NCBI GenBank assembly: GCA_901472405.1
Contig: LR590463.1
Location: 1,736,001-1,800,000 of the forward strand
Length of the DNA: 64,000 bases
Origin: Serratia rubidaea
GTDB taxonomy: Bacteria > Pseudomonadota > Gammaproteobacteria > Enterobacterales > Enterobacteriaceae
Direction: 5' to 3'
This document shows positions 32,706 to 42,245 of this stretch, piece by piece (positions within the stretch are counted from its first letter, which is position 1; every line of letters begins with the position of its first letter). The translations under genes were made by a program, and so were the position numbers. The notes below the pieces were generated by a model. That model was given only the letters and a program-made list of their open reading frames with translations. It made no database searches and was not told the origin of the DNA.

Positions 32706-34337
32706 TCATAGCGTCGCGGATGTTGAAAAGATTAAGCGCTGGTCGCCGGTGTGGATTATCCCGATCGTCACGGCGCTGATCGGCGCGTGGATCCTGTTTT
32801 ACCATTTCAGTCATCAGGGGCCGGTGGTGACCTTATACACCACGACGGCGGAAGGGCTTGAGGCGGGTAAAACCAAAATCAAAAGCCGCAGCGTGGACGT
32901 CGGCACCGTCGAGAGCGTGACGCTGAGCGACGACCTGAACAAGGTGCTGGTGACGGCGCGACTCAACGCCGGCATGAATAAGCTGCTGCGTCAGGACTCC
33001 GCCTTCTGGGTGGTGAAGCCGCAGATCGGCCGTGAAGGGGTAACCGGTCTGGGCACCTTGCTGTCCGGCGCCTATATTGAGCTGCAGCCCGGCAGCAAAG
33101 GCGAGAAGGGCAAAGAGGAGTACCAGCTGCTGGATGCGCCGCCGCTGGCCTCGCCGGACGCCAAAGGGCTGCGCGTGGTGCTCGACAGCGATAAATCCGG
33201 CCAGCTGAACGCCGGCGATCCGGTGCTGTTCCGCGGCTATCGCGTCGGCTCGGTGGAAACCAGCTACTTCGACCCGAAAATCCGCGCCATGCGCTACCAG
33301 CTGTTTATTTCCGCCCCTTACGACCAGTTGGTCACCACCAACGTCCGCTTCTGGAAAGACAGCGGGTAACGTTCGATATGTCGGCGCAGGGCATGCGGGT
33401 TGAGATGGGCTCGCTGACCACCCTGTTCAGCGGCGGCGTCAGCTTTGACGTCCCGCAGGGCTGGGAGCGCGGCGTGCAGGCGAAAGAGAAATCCGTGTAC
33501 GAGCTGTATGAGAACCAGCGCAGTATTCAGGATTCGCTGTATACCGTACATAAAGATTACCTGATGTTCTTCTCGGACTCCGTACGCGGCCTGCAGCCAG
33601 GCGCGCCGGTTGAGTTCCGCGGTATCCGTCTGGGGACCGTTGCGCAGGTGCCGTTCTATAAAGAGGGCCTGGAACAGAGTCTGAACAGTGATTATCGTAT
33701 TCCGGTGCTGATCCGCATTGAGCCGGACCGCTTCCAGAAACAGCTGGGCAAAGACTTCGATATGGAACAGCACTTGAAGGACGCCGAGTCGCGTGGCTTG
33801 CGCGCGTCGCTGAAGTCCGCCAACCTGCTGACCGGTTCGCTGTATATCGATCTGGACTTCTACCCGCAGCAGAAAGGCTGGGAAGGGCCGCGTAAAATGT
33901 TCGGCTATCCGCTGTTGCCGACCACCAGCGGCGGCCTGGCGCAGATCCAGCAGAAACTGATGCAGACGCTGGATAAGATCAATGCGATGCCGCTGAACCC
34001 GATGATCAACGAGGCGACCAAAACGCTGGCGGAAAGCCAACGCACCATGCGTGAAACGCAGGAAACCATGAAGTCGCTGAACGAGATTATGTCCAGCAAG
34101 GCGATGCAAGATCTGCCGCAGGATATGCAGAAAACGCTGCAGGAGCTGAACCGCAGTATGAAAGGCTTCCAGCCGGGTTCGCCTGCCTACAATAAAATGG
34201 TGGGTGATATGCAGCGTCTGGATCAGGTATTGCGCGAACTGCAGCCGGTGCTGCGCACCCTGAATGAAAAGAGCAATGCATTGGTGTTTGAAGCCAAGAG
34301 CAGCGACGATCCTCAGCCGAAGAAGGCCAAACAATGA
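32692..34337 (+). CDS. pqiB: Intermembrane transport protein PqiB, MCE family (one -1 indel)
   Basis: MCE protein anchored in the inner membrane and spanning the periplasm towards PqiC; implicated in lipid transport. A GTG start within the end of pqiA follows GGAGCC. One N-terminal membrane segment (WIIPIVTALIGAWILF) is followed by repeated MCE domains (VVTLYTTTAEGLEAGKTKIK, GLRVVLDSDKSGQLNAG, VRGLQPGAPVEFRGIRLG) and a C-terminal helical region. The frame breaks in a G run at 33364 to 33366; adding one G gives KDSGVTFDMSAQGMRVEMGS. Repaired length is about 548 residues (546 in E. coli). It overlaps pqiC by four bases. Confidence 0.94.
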
Positions 34338-34894
34338 TGAAATGGATTCCGGTAACTCTGGCGCTGTTGCTCAGCGCCTGTAGCAGTACGCCACAGAAAA
34401 CCTACTATCAGCTGCCGGCGATGAGCGCGCCGGCGCAGCAGGGGAGCGCCGCCTCGGCGTCGCATCAGCTGTGGCTGGAGCACGTCGGCGTGGCGGATTA
34501 TCTGGCGCAGAACGGCGTGGTGTATCAGACCAACGACGTGCAGTATGTGATTGGTCAGAACAACCTGTGGGCCAGCCCGCTGGATCAGCAGCTGCAGCAG
34601 TCGCTGGTCACCAACCTGAGCAATGCGTTGCCGGGCTGGCTGGTGTCTTCGCAGCCGATGAGCAGCGATCAGGATGTGCTTAACGTGACGATCACCGGCT
34701 TCCACGGGCGCTACGACGGCAAGGCGATTATTCGCGGCGAGTGGGTGCTGAACCGCCAGGGGCGGATGATCAAGCGGCCGTTCAGCCTGGAGCTGACGCA
34801 GAGCGAAGACGGCTACGATGCGTTGGTGCGCACGCTGGCGACGGGCTGGCAGCAGGAGGCGCAGGCCATCGCCGCCCAGCTGGGCGCTTTCTGA
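34334..34894 (+). CDS. pqiC: Lipoprotein PqiC
   Basis: Outer-membrane lipoprotein working with PqiA and PqiB, 186 residues. The signal peptide ends in a lipobox LLSAC, so the mature protein begins at a lipidated Cys16. ATG overlaps the pqiB stop. DUF330-type segments such as YYQLPA and SLVTNLSNALPGW are recognisable. A terminator follows, closing the pqiABC operon. Confidence 0.92.
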   Translation: MMKWIPVTLALLLSACSSTPQKTYYQLPAMSAPAQQGSAASASHQLWLEHVGVADYLAQNGVVYQTNDVQYVIGQNNLWASPLDQQLQQSLVTNLSNALPGWLVSSQPMSSDQDVLNVTITGFHGRYDGKAIIRGEWVLNRQGRMIKRPFSLELTQSEDGYDALVRTLATGWQQEAQAIAAQLGAF

Positions 34895-34924
34895 TGCTAT
34901 AAGCGGGAGCGAAACGGTCTAAGC

Positions 34925-34968
34925 GAACGCCGGCGCGTCATGGAACGATGACCCGCCGGCGTTTTTTA
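34925..34968 (+). terminator. Terminator after pqiC
   Basis: Long inverted repeat AACGCCGGCG ... CGCCGGCGTT with inner GTCAT / ATGAC arms, ending in six T. Confidence 0.85.
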
Positions 34969-35168
34969 TTGATATATTTCAATTAATTACATTGAATCTC
35001 GCGTTATCAGCCACTTAGCGATTTCTGCGTGTATAGCTCACAAATATGACACTGGCGTGAAATTTGCGCATTGATCTTCACTGCGAATCGCGCTATTGAT
35101 TATTCGTGGCTGCACAAAAAGTGGCCGCTGTTTTCTTTCCAGCAGACCAAGAATGAGGGAAACGAGGC

Positions 35169-35336
35169 ATGAAGAGACAGAAGCGAGATCGTCTGGAGCG
35201 GGCACAGTCCCGTGGTTACCAAGCAGGTCTTTCAGGGCGTTCCAGGGAACTTTGTCCCTACCAGTCTTTAGACGCCCGGGCCAATTGGCTGGGAGGTTGG
35301 CGACAAGCCATGGAGGACAGGGCTGTGACCGCTTAA
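35169..35336 (+). CDS. rmf: Ribosome modulation factor
   Basis: Small basic protein that pairs 70S ribosomes into inactive 100S dimers in stationary phase. It has 55 residues, exactly the E. coli length, starting MKRQKRDRLERAQSRGYQAG and containing CPYQSLDARANWLGGW. GAGG lies just before the ATG. Its own terminator follows. In E. coli it is induced by ppGpp and slow growth; a matching promoter was not identified in the roughly 200 bases upstream. Confidence 0.95.
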   Translation: MKRQKRDRLERAQSRGYQAGLSGRSRELCPYQSLDARANWLGGWRQAMEDRAVTA

Positions 35337-35364
35337 GCGGCTCCCTGTCATGAAGAAGGAATGA

Positions 35365-35388
35365 CCTCCGCCGGTGCGCGGAGGTTTT
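35365..35388 (+). terminator. Terminator of rmf
   Basis: Stem CCTCCG / CGGAGG with an inner GC pair and loop, followed by TTTTCATTT, 28 bases after the rmf stop codon. Confidence 0.7.
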
Positions 35389-35727
35389 CATTTCTGTACC
35401 TGGGTAACGTTACCGTTCATCAGGGTTATCTGAAGCGCCAGTTTCCATGTTTCCCCGCAAAAAAACGCCTGATTATTTGATTAACTTTTCTTTATTAATT
35501 CCCTGTTTATGTTATTAACACTCTATAAAGTCATTGTATAACAATGATTTATGTAGTGAATTGTCGCTATGGTTTTATCTGCTGAAGTGATAATCCGTAG
35601 TGCGAGGCTGGCGACGTCAGAGACGTTGCTGCAAGGTGACGACGTATTCGTAACCAGCCTGTGAGGAGAAGCGTGTAAAGCCTGGCGCAAGCGGGTTTAC
35701 CAATAAAAGGGAATATAAGGAAATAAT
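35389..35727 (+). other. AT-rich leader before the fimbrial-like gene
   Basis: A 339-base gap with no credible gene. The first half is AT-rich (TTGATTAACTTTTCTTTATT and similar) and likely holds the promoter; the last 20 bases carry a clear ribosome-binding site (AAGGA). No RNA gene or operator was recognised. Confidence 0.35.
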
Positions 35728-36216
35728 ATGGCGAGTAAATCGATTCGTTTTAGCGCGGAAGTTCTCGATAGTCCGTTGACCGTGCCCGAACTGGGCGGCG
35801 GCCTGCTGCCGCTGGCGACACCACCGGTCTCTGAACCGAGCGTGCGCGCCGCTGCAGAACCGGCCGACGTAGAGATCATGATGGCGACGGTCTCTGTCTC
35901 GGTATTTCGCGTGGCCGGCAGCAGCGCGGCCGCCATGCAGGGGCGGGTAGTGTTCAATCAGGCGTGCAAGGCGATGGTGGGCTATTTTAGCGGCGCGAGC
36001 GCGCCGGGTGACGAAGCGCTGTTTGCCACGTCGCATCCGGATATCGGCATTCGTCTCTCTTGCATCGGCAAGCCTATTCTCCCGGAGCAGGGACAGAGTT
36101 TCCCGCTGGTTGGTGATATGCTGGTGTTTGAAGCGATGCTGGTGGCGTTACATGACCAGGTGAAGCCGGGAGCGGTTGAGGCGCGGATTGCGTTCAACTA
36201 CGGCAGCGACTGGTAG
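35728..36216 (+). CDS. Fimbrial-subunit-like protein without signal peptide
   Basis: Unrecognised 162-residue protein. Its opening IRFSAEVLDSPLTV and its end (IGIRLSCIGKPILPEQ, DMLVFEAMLVALHDQVKPG, VEARIAFNYGSDW) resemble type 1 fimbrial subunits, whose first and last strands look like this and which carry a single disulfide (two Cys here, in NQACKAMV and LSCIGKP). There is no signal peptide: the N-terminus MASKSIRF is polar, an in-frame stop lies four codons upstream, and AAGGA supports this ATG. No chaperone, usher or other fimbrial gene is nearby. Resemblance is by eye only; it may be a non-pilus protein. It is absent from this position in E. coli. Confidence 0.6.
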   Translation: MASKSIRFSAEVLDSPLTVPELGGGLLPLATPPVSEPSVRAAAEPADVEIMMATVSVSVFRVAGSSAAAMQGRVVFNQACKAMVGYFSGASAPGDEALFATSHPDIGIRLSCIGKPILPEQGQSFPLVGDMLVFEAMLVALHDQVKPGAVEARIAFNYGSDW

Positions 36217-36233
36217 TGCGGAAATCTCGCATT

Positions 36234-36260
36234 AAAAAAAGCCTCGCTTGGCGAGGCTTT
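36234..36260. terminator. Bidirectional terminator before fabA
   Basis: Stem GCCTCGC / GCGAGGC with a TTG loop, A run on one side and T run on the other, between convergent genes. Confidence 0.85.
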
Positions 36261-36309
36261 CTGCTATTCAGTGACCCGTGGCGACGTTTGGGGAAGCCAC
36301 TGTCTGTCA

Positions 36310-36828
36310 TCAGAATACCGTTGGGTCCTTGAACAGGCCCACTTTCAGATCGGTGGCGGTGTAAATCACTTCGCCGTCGACCAGTACTTCGCCATCGGCG
36401 ACGCCCATAATCAATTTACGGGTGATAACGCGCTTGAAGTTGATGCGGTAGGTGACCTTTTTCGCGGTCGGCAGAATCTGACCGGTGAATTTCACTTCGC
36501 CGACGCCCAGCGCGCGGCCTTTGCCTTCGCCGCCCAGCCAGCCGAGGTAGAAGCCTACCAGCTGCCACATGGCGTCCAGACCCAGACAGCCAGGCATCAC
36601 CGGATCGCCGATAAAGTGGCAGCCGAAGAACCACAGGTCCGGATTGATATCCAGCTCTGCCTCAACGTAGCCCTTACCGTGCGTGCCGCCTGTTTCTGTC
36701 ATTTTGACCACGCGGTCCATCATCAACATGTTACCTGCCGGCAACGGCGGGCCACCGGCGCCGAACAGCTCGCCACGGCCGGATGCTTCGAGGTCTTCTT
36801 TCGTATAGGAGTCGCGTTTATCTACCAT
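36310..36828 (-). CDS. fabA: 3-hydroxydecanoyl-ACP dehydratase/isomerase
   Basis: Essential cytoplasmic enzyme that dehydrates and isomerises 3-hydroxydecanoyl-ACP, the entry to unsaturated fatty acids. It has 172 residues starting [20 protein letters not shown] as in E. coli. The catalytic pair is visible as His71 ([13 protein letters not shown]) and Asp85 (CLGLDAMW). The upstream region holds FabR and FadR sites. It lies between the fimbrial-like gene and lonH; no indel is seen. Confidence 0.97.
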   Translation of the reverse strand: MVDKRDSYTKEDLEASGRGELFGAGGPPLPAGNMLMMDRVVKMTETGGTHGKGYVEAELDINPDLWFFGCHFIGDPVMPGCLGLDAMWQLVGFYLGWLGGEGKGRALGVGEVKFTGQILPTAKKVTYRINFKRVITRKLIMGVADGEVLVDGEVIYTATDLKVGLFKDPTVF

Positions 36829-36866
36829 GTTCTCAGTAAACCTTATTTTAATGAAGGACGAAGGTT

Positions 36867-36884
36867 AGCGTACACGTGTACGCT
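36867..36884 (-). promoter_or_regulatory. FabR operator upstream of fabA
   Basis: Perfect 18-base palindrome AGCGTACACGTGTACGCT, the FabR-type operator known from enterobacterial fabA and fabB, 39 bases upstream of the fabA start codon. FabR represses when unsaturated acyl products are plentiful. Confidence 0.85.
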
Positions 36885-36885
36885 G

Positions 36886-36902
36886 AACAAGTCCGATCAG
36901 CC
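36886..36902 (-). promoter_or_regulatory. FadR site upstream of fabA
   Basis: On the minus strand GGCTGATCGGACTTGTT matches the FadR consensus (AGCTGGTCCGAYNTGTT) closely and abuts the FabR palindrome. FadR activates fabA in E. coli. The site overlaps the last two codons of lonH. Confidence 0.85.
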
Positions 36903-38664
36903 GTGGTTAAACCAGTTGAGCCAGCGTAAGCACCATGGACGTTGCCGTTCCTGCGGGTTCACCTGCGCTATCCGTTCCTGAATCGCCGACAGCAGATTAG
37001 GCTGCTGTTCATCGGTATAGAGGCAACCCGTTAATAATGGCAAGGTTTCCGCCACGCTGTCCACCGCCCACAGATGGAATTGTCCTTCACGCACCGCATC
37101 GACCACCTCCTGGCGCAGACACAGATGGCGTACGTTGGCCGCCGGCAAAATAACGCCCTGCTGGCCCGTCAGGCCGCGGCGTTGGCAGACCTCGAAGAAT
37201 CCTTCGATTTTTTCATTAACGCCGCCAATGGGCTGTACGTTGCCAAATTGGTCGACGGAGCCGGTGACGGCAATTTGCTGGTTGATCGGCTGTTGCGACA
37301 GGGCGCTGATCAGTACGCACAGTTCGGCCAGCGTGGCGCTGTCGCCGTCGACTTCACCATACGATTGCTCAAACACCATCGAGGCGGAAAACGGCAGCTG
37401 TTGATCCAATTCCAGTTCGGAAATCAAAAACGCCTGCATAATCATCATGCCTTTGGCGTGCAGATTACCGCCCAGCTCGGCTTTGCGTTCGACGTCGGTA
37501 AATTCTCCGTCGCCGAGGTGCACCACACAGCTGATGCGGAAGGCTCGCCGACGCTGCCCGGATGGCCGGGATAATCCAGCACCGACAGGCCGTTAATCTG
37601 GCCGACGACTTCACCTTCGGTCTGGATCAGAATCTGGCCGAGCTCGATATCATCCTGCATCCGCTCCGCCAGATAGCCTTCGCGCCATTGGCGGGTGGTC
37701 AGGGCGGCGTCCAGCGCCTTGGCGGTAATCTGGCCTTCTTCGGCATAGAGCGACGCCTCGGACAGCTGTTGGCCCAGCCAGGTCGGTGAGAGCGGCAGGC
37801 TGGCGCAGTCACCGCTGTAGCGCACCGCCTGCGTCAGCAGCGGGGGCCAGGCGTCGGCTGCCAGCGCCGGCAACTGGCGTTCGGCCGCCAGGGTATTCAC
37901 ATGGCCGCACCATAGCACCATATCTTCATCGTCGGCGAGCTGCAGCTCTTCTTCATATTCGCCATACATCGCCAGCTCGCTGATTTCCGGCTCCATTTCG
38001 TGGAAGTCGGCCAGCCCAAGGCGGTCGCCCACCACAATCAGTCGTAGCTCCAGAGGCATCGGCGGGATTGGTGACCGGCAGCGGGCGTGTTTCATCCGGG
38101 GAGTACCACAGGAATTGGCGCTGCTCGATCATCTGTTTCAGACGCAGCCACATCAGAGGCTGCGCCAGCAAGGTGCGCGCGGAGAGAATCAGCACGCCGC
38201 CGTTGGCGCGGTGTATTAACCCGGCGCCAGCGAAACGTTGCCCTGCAGCTGGCGTACACAGCCAAACAGCTGTTCAGGCTCAACCCACTCTTGGTAAATG
38301 CAGGCGCCGGCGGCGGCAAACGGCTCATCGCCCTGGCTGGCCGGCTCAACCTGAACCTGACCGTTGTGCACGGTGTAATGGCTGCCGGGCAGGCAGGCTG
38401 CTGCGGCTGACGCTGTGTGACCGCATTCGCAATTAATGCCAGATATTCGCGGTTTTCCTGCGCCTTAAGCAGCATAAAACGGGGTTGAGAACGTGGGTGG
38501 CAGAATAACGTCAGGGCATTATCCAGCCGGGGCTGCAGCGCAGCAAAGGTGACGGGCGCCAACTGAGCAGCAGAATCGAATATCGCCTGGTAAGGCGCAA
38601 CGGCAGGCAACAAGGATTGCCATTCAAGTCGGTTATTGGTCAAAGTGTTAGATGCAGTTATCAA
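36897..38664 (-). CDS. lonH: Lon-like AAA+-derived protease YcbZ (LonH) (four indels)
   Basis: Putative ATP-independent Lon-family protease homologue of E. coli YcbZ (586 residues). The frame is broken four times: near 38397 (-1), 38220 to 38222 (-1), 38064 to 38066 (+1) and 37538 to 37539 (-1). Repair gives a continuous protein of about 589 residues with ANGGVLILSARTLLAQPLMW, LPVTNPPMPLELRLIVVGD and GEPSRISCVVHLGDGEFTD. The C-terminal Lon proteolytic domain keeps the catalytic serine in EVDGDSATLAEL and the lysine in PIGGVNEKIEGFF. Each repair reads straight into the homologous sequence, with no extra stops, so sequencing error is favoured, although loss of a non-essential gene is possible. 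Its end overlaps the fabA FadR site. Confidence 0.88.
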
Positions 38665-38851
38665 AAAGTGAAACAGCGATTATACAAGAATAACGTCAGC
38701 TTGATACAGTGGAGTGCCGCTTGATGTCCGGGAGTTTGACATCGGGCGACGACTGTGCAAAAAACAGTCTGTCAGAGGTTTTAATTGCCGGGGAAATTCG
38801 GCGTAAAGCTGTTATGCTTATTGAAGTTACGCGGTCACTGAAGAGCTCACG

Positions 38852-39310
38852 ATGAAATATCAGCAACTGGAAAATCTGGAGAGCGGTTGGAAATGGAAAT
38901 ACCTGGTGAAGAAGCACCGGGAAGGGGAACTTATCACCCGCTACATTGAAAACAGCGCTGCGCAGGATGCGGTTGACGAGCTGCTAAAATTGGAAAATGA
39001 GCCGGTTAAAGTTCTGGCATGGATTCATGCCCATATGAACCCTGCGCTTGATAACCGGATGAAACAGACCATTCGTGCCAGACGCAAACGCCATTTTAAC
39101 TCCGAGCACCAGCATACGCGTAAAAAATCCATCGATCTGGAGTTTTTAGTGTGGCAGCGGTTGGCGGCGTTAGCCCGTCGTCGCGGCGTGACGCTGTCGG
39201 AAACGGTGGTACAACTGATTGAAGATGCCGAGCGTAAAGAGAAATACGCCAGCCAGATGTCATCGCTGAAACAAGATCTGCAAGCGATTCTGGGCAAAGA
39301 CGAAGAGTAG
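38852..39310 (+). CDS. matP: Macrodomain Ter protein MatP
   Basis: DNA-binding protein that organises the Ter macrodomain by binding matS sites and interacts with ZapB and MukB in E. coli. It has 152 residues (150 in E. coli), starting [21 protein letters not shown] basic helix region [20 protein letters not shown] is followed by the ribbon-helix-helix part ([38 protein letters not shown]) and a C-terminal coiled coil. Its place between lonH and ompA is the E. coli arrangement. Confidence 0.96.
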   Translation: MKYQQLENLESGWKWKYLVKKHREGELITRYIENSAAQDAVDELLKLENEPVKVLAWIHAHMNPALDNRMKQTIRARRKRHFNSEHQHTRKKSIDLEFLVWQRLAALARRRGVTLSETVVQLIEDAERKEKYASQMSSLKQDLQAILGKDEE

Positions 39311-39332
39311 GGATGGGCAGCTCACGATAAAG

Positions 39333-39354
39333 CCGGCCGCGCGCCGGTTTTTTT
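39333..39354 (+). terminator. Terminator of matP
   Basis: Stem CCGGC / GCCGG with loop CGCGC, followed by seven T, 22 bases after the matP stop codon. Confidence 0.8.
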
Positions 39355-39381
39355 ATGGCGGCAATGGGCAGAAGGCGAAAA

Positions 39382-39406
39382 AAAACCCCGCAGCGCGGGG
39401 TTTTTT
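39382..39406 (-). terminator. Terminator of ompA
   Basis: Stem CCCCGC / GCGGGG with loop AGC, extended by A and T runs, 16 bases past the ompA stop codon on the minus strand. Confidence 0.88.
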
Positions 39407-39422
39407 ATTAAGAAGCGGTAAC

Positions 39423-40490
39423 TTAAGCCTGAGGCTGAGTTACAACGTCTTTAACGCCTTTAACTTCGATTTCTACACGGCGGTTCGGTGCCAGGCACTC
39501 GATCTGTGCTTTGGTAGCACGGCCGTTTTTGTAACCGCAGCTATCGGTAACTTGGTTAGCTTCGCCCATGCCACGTGCAGAGATTTTGTCTGCAGGGATG
39601 CCTTTAGAAACCAGGTAGTCAACTACGCTGCGAGCGCGGTTTTCAGACAGACGCTGGTTGGCTGCATCTTTACCAACTGGGTCAGTGTAGCCCAGAACAA
39701 CTACGGAACCGTCTTTAGGATCCATAGAGCTCAGCTGGGAGTACAGCTGATCCAGAGCCTGCTGGCCTTCTGGTTTCAGAGTAGCTTTACCGAAGTTGAA
39801 CAGAACGTCAGACTTCAGGGTGAAACGCTTGGTTTCAACAACTGGAGCTGGAGCTGGCGCTGGTGCTGGAGCAGCTTCGTCCTGACCGAAACGGTAAGAA
39901 ACGCCCAGGCTCAGCATGGTGTTGTCTGGACGTGCGCCCACGGTGCCTGCGTCGCCGATGTTGCTAACGAACTGATAATCCAGGCGGGTAGCCCAGTTTT
40001 TGGTCAGTGCGTATTCAACACCAATTGCAGCCAGCGGAGAAACGCCGGTGTCGTGGTTGCTGATGCGGGTGCCATTGCCAAAGTTAGCTTTGGAATCTGC
40101 ACGCCATACCATACCACCCAGACGGGTGTAGATGTCCAGATCGTCAGCGATTGGGTAGCTCAGTTTAGCTGCCAGCTGAACGCCCTGTGCCTTGAAAGCA
40201 CCGTTGTTCACGCTGCCTTTGTAAGGCATACGGCCCAGCCAGTCATAGCCCAGCTCGAAGCCCAGGTATTGGTTCGCCTGGTAACCCAGGAACGCACCAG
40301 CACCCAATTGGTTTTCATGGATTGGGCCGTTACCGGTACCGGTGTAGCCGTTGCCATAGAAACCTACGTCATGATACTGGGACCAGCCCAGTTTAGCACC
40401 GGTGTACCAGGTGTTATCTTTTGGGGCGGCTTGCGCTACGGTAGCGAAACCGGCCAGTGCCACTGCTAATGCGATAGCTGTCTTTTTCAT
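39423..40490 (-). CDS. ompA: Outer membrane protein A
   Basis: Abundant outer-membrane protein tethering the membrane to peptidoglycan. It has 355 residues from [21 protein letters not shown] (signal peptide) with GAGGCG before the ATG; upstream in-frame ATG codons lie in the leader. The N-terminal eight-stranded barrel runs from [15 protein letters not shown] to about residue 195, followed by an Ala-Pro linker ([10 protein letters not shown]) and the OmpA peptidoglycan-binding domain with [20 protein letters not shown] and NRRVEIEV. Two Cys in SCGYKNG and IECLAPN match the E. coli periplasmic pair. The barrel loops resemble Serratia OmpA. Confidence 0.97.
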   Translation of the reverse strand: MKKTAIALAVALAGFATVAQAAPKDNTWYTGAKLGWSQYHDVGFYGNGYTGTGNGPIHENQLGAGAFLGYQANQYLGFELGYDWLGRMPYKGSVNNGAFKAQGVQLAAKLSYPIADDLDIYTRLGGMVWRADSKANFGNGTRISNHDTGVSPLAAIGVEYALTKNWATRLDYQFVSNIGDAGTVGARPDNTMLSLGVSYRFGQDEAAPAPAPAPAPVVETKRFTLKSDVLFNFGKATLKPEGQQALDQLYSQLSSMDPKDGSVVVLGYTDPVGKDAANQRLSENRARSVVDYLVSKGIPADKISARGMGEANQVTDSCGYKNGRATKAQIECLAPNRRVEIEVKGVKDVVTQPQA

Positions 40491-40851
40491 TTTGCGCCTC
40501 GTTATCATCCAAATAGGCAATGAGCTTTAAAGCTGATTTTTAAGCCCTTGGTTAAATTCCTTCGCCAAGGTTTGTGCCCTCGTTTGTTACTCTCCAGTTT
40601 TTTACTGGCGTTATAGAGCAACCTTGGCGATGTAAAGTCTACAACGTGGCGCGAAAGTTACAAGTGTGATGTGATAAAGCTCTAAAAAAAAACGCAGAAA
40701 TAGTCATATTTGCTAACAAATTTAGGCGCATTTTTAGCCGATTTTTTGTTCGACTGAGGGCGTGGAACCGCGGCTGCTCTCGCTTTGTCCATGATCCCCC
40801 AAAGGTTCCGTTTTCGGGGGATAAAAATGATGGGAAAAATCCTAAATTTAC
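40491..40851 (-). promoter_or_regulatory. ompA leader and promoter region, ompA-sulA gap
   Basis: No gene lies in these 361 bases. On the minus strand the sequence next to ompA (CAAATGGATGATAAC-like, then GAGGCGCAAA) matches the 3' end of the E. coli ompA leader, and TGTAGACTTTACATCGCCA matches its promoter-proximal region. A hairpin CCAGT AAAAA ACTGG at about 40594 to 40608 may be the 5'-end stabilising stem-loop, as in E. coli. On the sulA side, ATCCCCC / GGGGGAT arms (40795 to 40822) may end sulA but lack a T run. Confidence 0.5.
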
Positions 40852-41364
40852 TTAATGATACAAAGAAGAGTGAATTTTTAGGGTCGGAAACTGTCCCTGA
40901 GCCGGGATTGTGTCACGCTGAGGACGCATAATAAAACCGTAAGCATGACCCTGTTCAGCCGCCCGCTGTAATTTTAGACGATCTTCCGCGGTTAGCTCGG
41001 GCAACCAGCCGAGAACGGCGCTGTAGTTCCCCGTCAGCAACGCTTTTTCCATCGCATCGACCGTATTGATCGGGCTGATTTGGCTCAATTGTACGACTTT
41101 ATCTGCAGGCAGGCCAGAGCGCTGCAGCCACAGCTTGCTGAGTTTCTGCTGCGGCGTTAGCCATAACAGCCAGCGCGACTGGGTGGCTAACTGCTGCAAC
41201 AGCGGTAATAATAGAAGCTGAGTGACCGCGGGCTGATGCTCGTTGTAAACAAATTCACCGATCAGGCCATTTTCGCTGGCGCTGCCCGCAGAAGCGTTCT
41301 GCGCACCGTTCAGGGTAAACGCGTTATGGCTGCGATGGGCTTTGTGAAGTGATTGAGTACGCAT
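40852..41364 (-). CDS. sulA: SOS cell-division inhibitor SulA
   Basis: Cytoplasmic inhibitor that sequesters FtsZ during DNA damage and is degraded by Lon. It has 170 residues (169 in E. coli), starting [20 protein letters not shown]; upstream in-frame ATG codons lie in or across the LexA box region and were not used. The FtsZ-contact region [20 protein letters not shown] and the C-terminal Lon-recognition end HSSLYH are present. A perfect LexA box precedes it. Its place next to ompA matches E. coli. Confidence 0.96.
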   Translation of the reverse strand: MRTQSLHKAHRSHNAFTLNGAQNASAGSASENGLIGEFVYNEHQPAVTQLLLLPLLQQLATQSRWLLWLTPQQKLSKLWLQRSGLPADKVVQLSQISPINTVDAMEKALLTGNYSAVLGWLPELTAEDRLKLQRAAEQGHAYGFIMRPQRDTIPAQGQFPTLKIHSSLYH

Positions 41365-41385
41365 GTGATATCCCGCCTGTAGTTG

Positions 41386-41405
41386 TACTGTATGTATATA
41401 CAGTA
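41386..41405 (-). promoter_or_regulatory. LexA (SOS) box of sulA
   Basis: TACTGTATGTATATACAGTA matches the LexA consensus CTG-N10-CAG with AT-rich centre; it is read here on the plus strand and is near-palindromic. It lies 22 bases upstream of the sulA start codon. Confidence 0.96.
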
Positions 41406-41594
41406 TCCGCAATATCTCCCGAGATCAAGCCAATTTTTCGTCACGCCTCGCATAATCGTGAACGTTTTTTGTACATATCTGAATTGTGATTGGCAGTGCA
41501 GACATTAATGCGTATTTTTCTATTACGTGTTCTCGTAAGTTTTATCTTATTGATTTTAATTATGATTGACTGAGAAGCCACAGAGGAGAACGTT

Positions 41595-42232
41595 ATGCAT
41601 GGAAGAACAATAGCAAGAGTCGCACAGGCAAAAGCCTGTTTTGATACATTGGGCACTATTACTACCCGTTCACAGTTCGGCGGCTACGGATTACTGGCAG
41701 ACGGCGTGATGTTCGCCGTCGTTGCCGACGGCGAAATGTATTTGCGCGCCACCAAGAGTCTGGAGTCGGAGTTTCGCGCACGCGGCATGGTCAACATGGT
41801 GTACTCAAAGCGCGGCGTGCCGATCATCATGCGCTATTACTGGGTGGACCATCAGCTGTGGGGCGAGCCGCAGGCGCTGTTTGCGCTGGCCTGGCAGGCA
41901 AAGCGCGAGGCGAACAAAGAGATACAGAGCCGCAGCCGCGGCAGCCGGCGGTTGAAGGGGCTGCCCAATATCGATGCCGGCCTGGAGCGGCTGCTGTGGC
42001 GGGTGGGGATCCGCGACGTGTATGATCTGCGTCTGCAGGGGGCCAAGGGCTCTTTCAGAAGCTGATGCGGCAGCAAAAAAACCTGGGGTTGAAGGCGCTG
42101 CTGTCGTTGGCCGGCGCGATTGCCGGCTACCATCACGCCGCGTTGCCCGATGAGATTCGCGGAGAACTGAGCGCCTGGTTTAATCAACAAAATGCCGCAG
42201 TAAGGCGCGTTAACGACTTTAACGCGCCTTAA
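41595..42232 (+). CDS. sxy: Competence/CRP-S coactivator Sxy (TfoX) (one -1 indel)
   Basis: Cytoplasmic activator that lets CRP act at CRP-S promoters of competence genes. The N-terminal TfoX domain (TRSQFGGYGLLADGVMFAVV) and C-terminal domain (GLPNIDAGLERLLWRVGIRD) are clear. The frame breaks at the G run 42047 to 42049; adding one base gives AKGLFQKLMRQQKNLGLKAL and a stop at 42230, about 212 residues against 209 in E. coli. As written it would end at residue 156. The last codons lie in a hairpin shared with the end of yccS. Confidence 0.9.
42201..42231. terminator. Hairpin at the convergent ends of sxy and yccS
   Basis: Perfect 13-base arms TAAGGCGCGTTAA / TTAACGCGCCTTA with a 5-base loop. 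It covers the last codons of sxy, so sxy would end translation inside the terminator stem. It is 15 bases before the yccS stop codon. Confidence 0.7.
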
Positions 42233-42245
42233 TCTGGCTACAGGC

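Noticed and set aside
39552-40469. A 305-codon open frame opposite ompA, and a similar long frame opposite ompF
   Set aside because: Highly expressed porin genes use few codons, which leaves the complementary strand open; no start signal or homology supports a gene.
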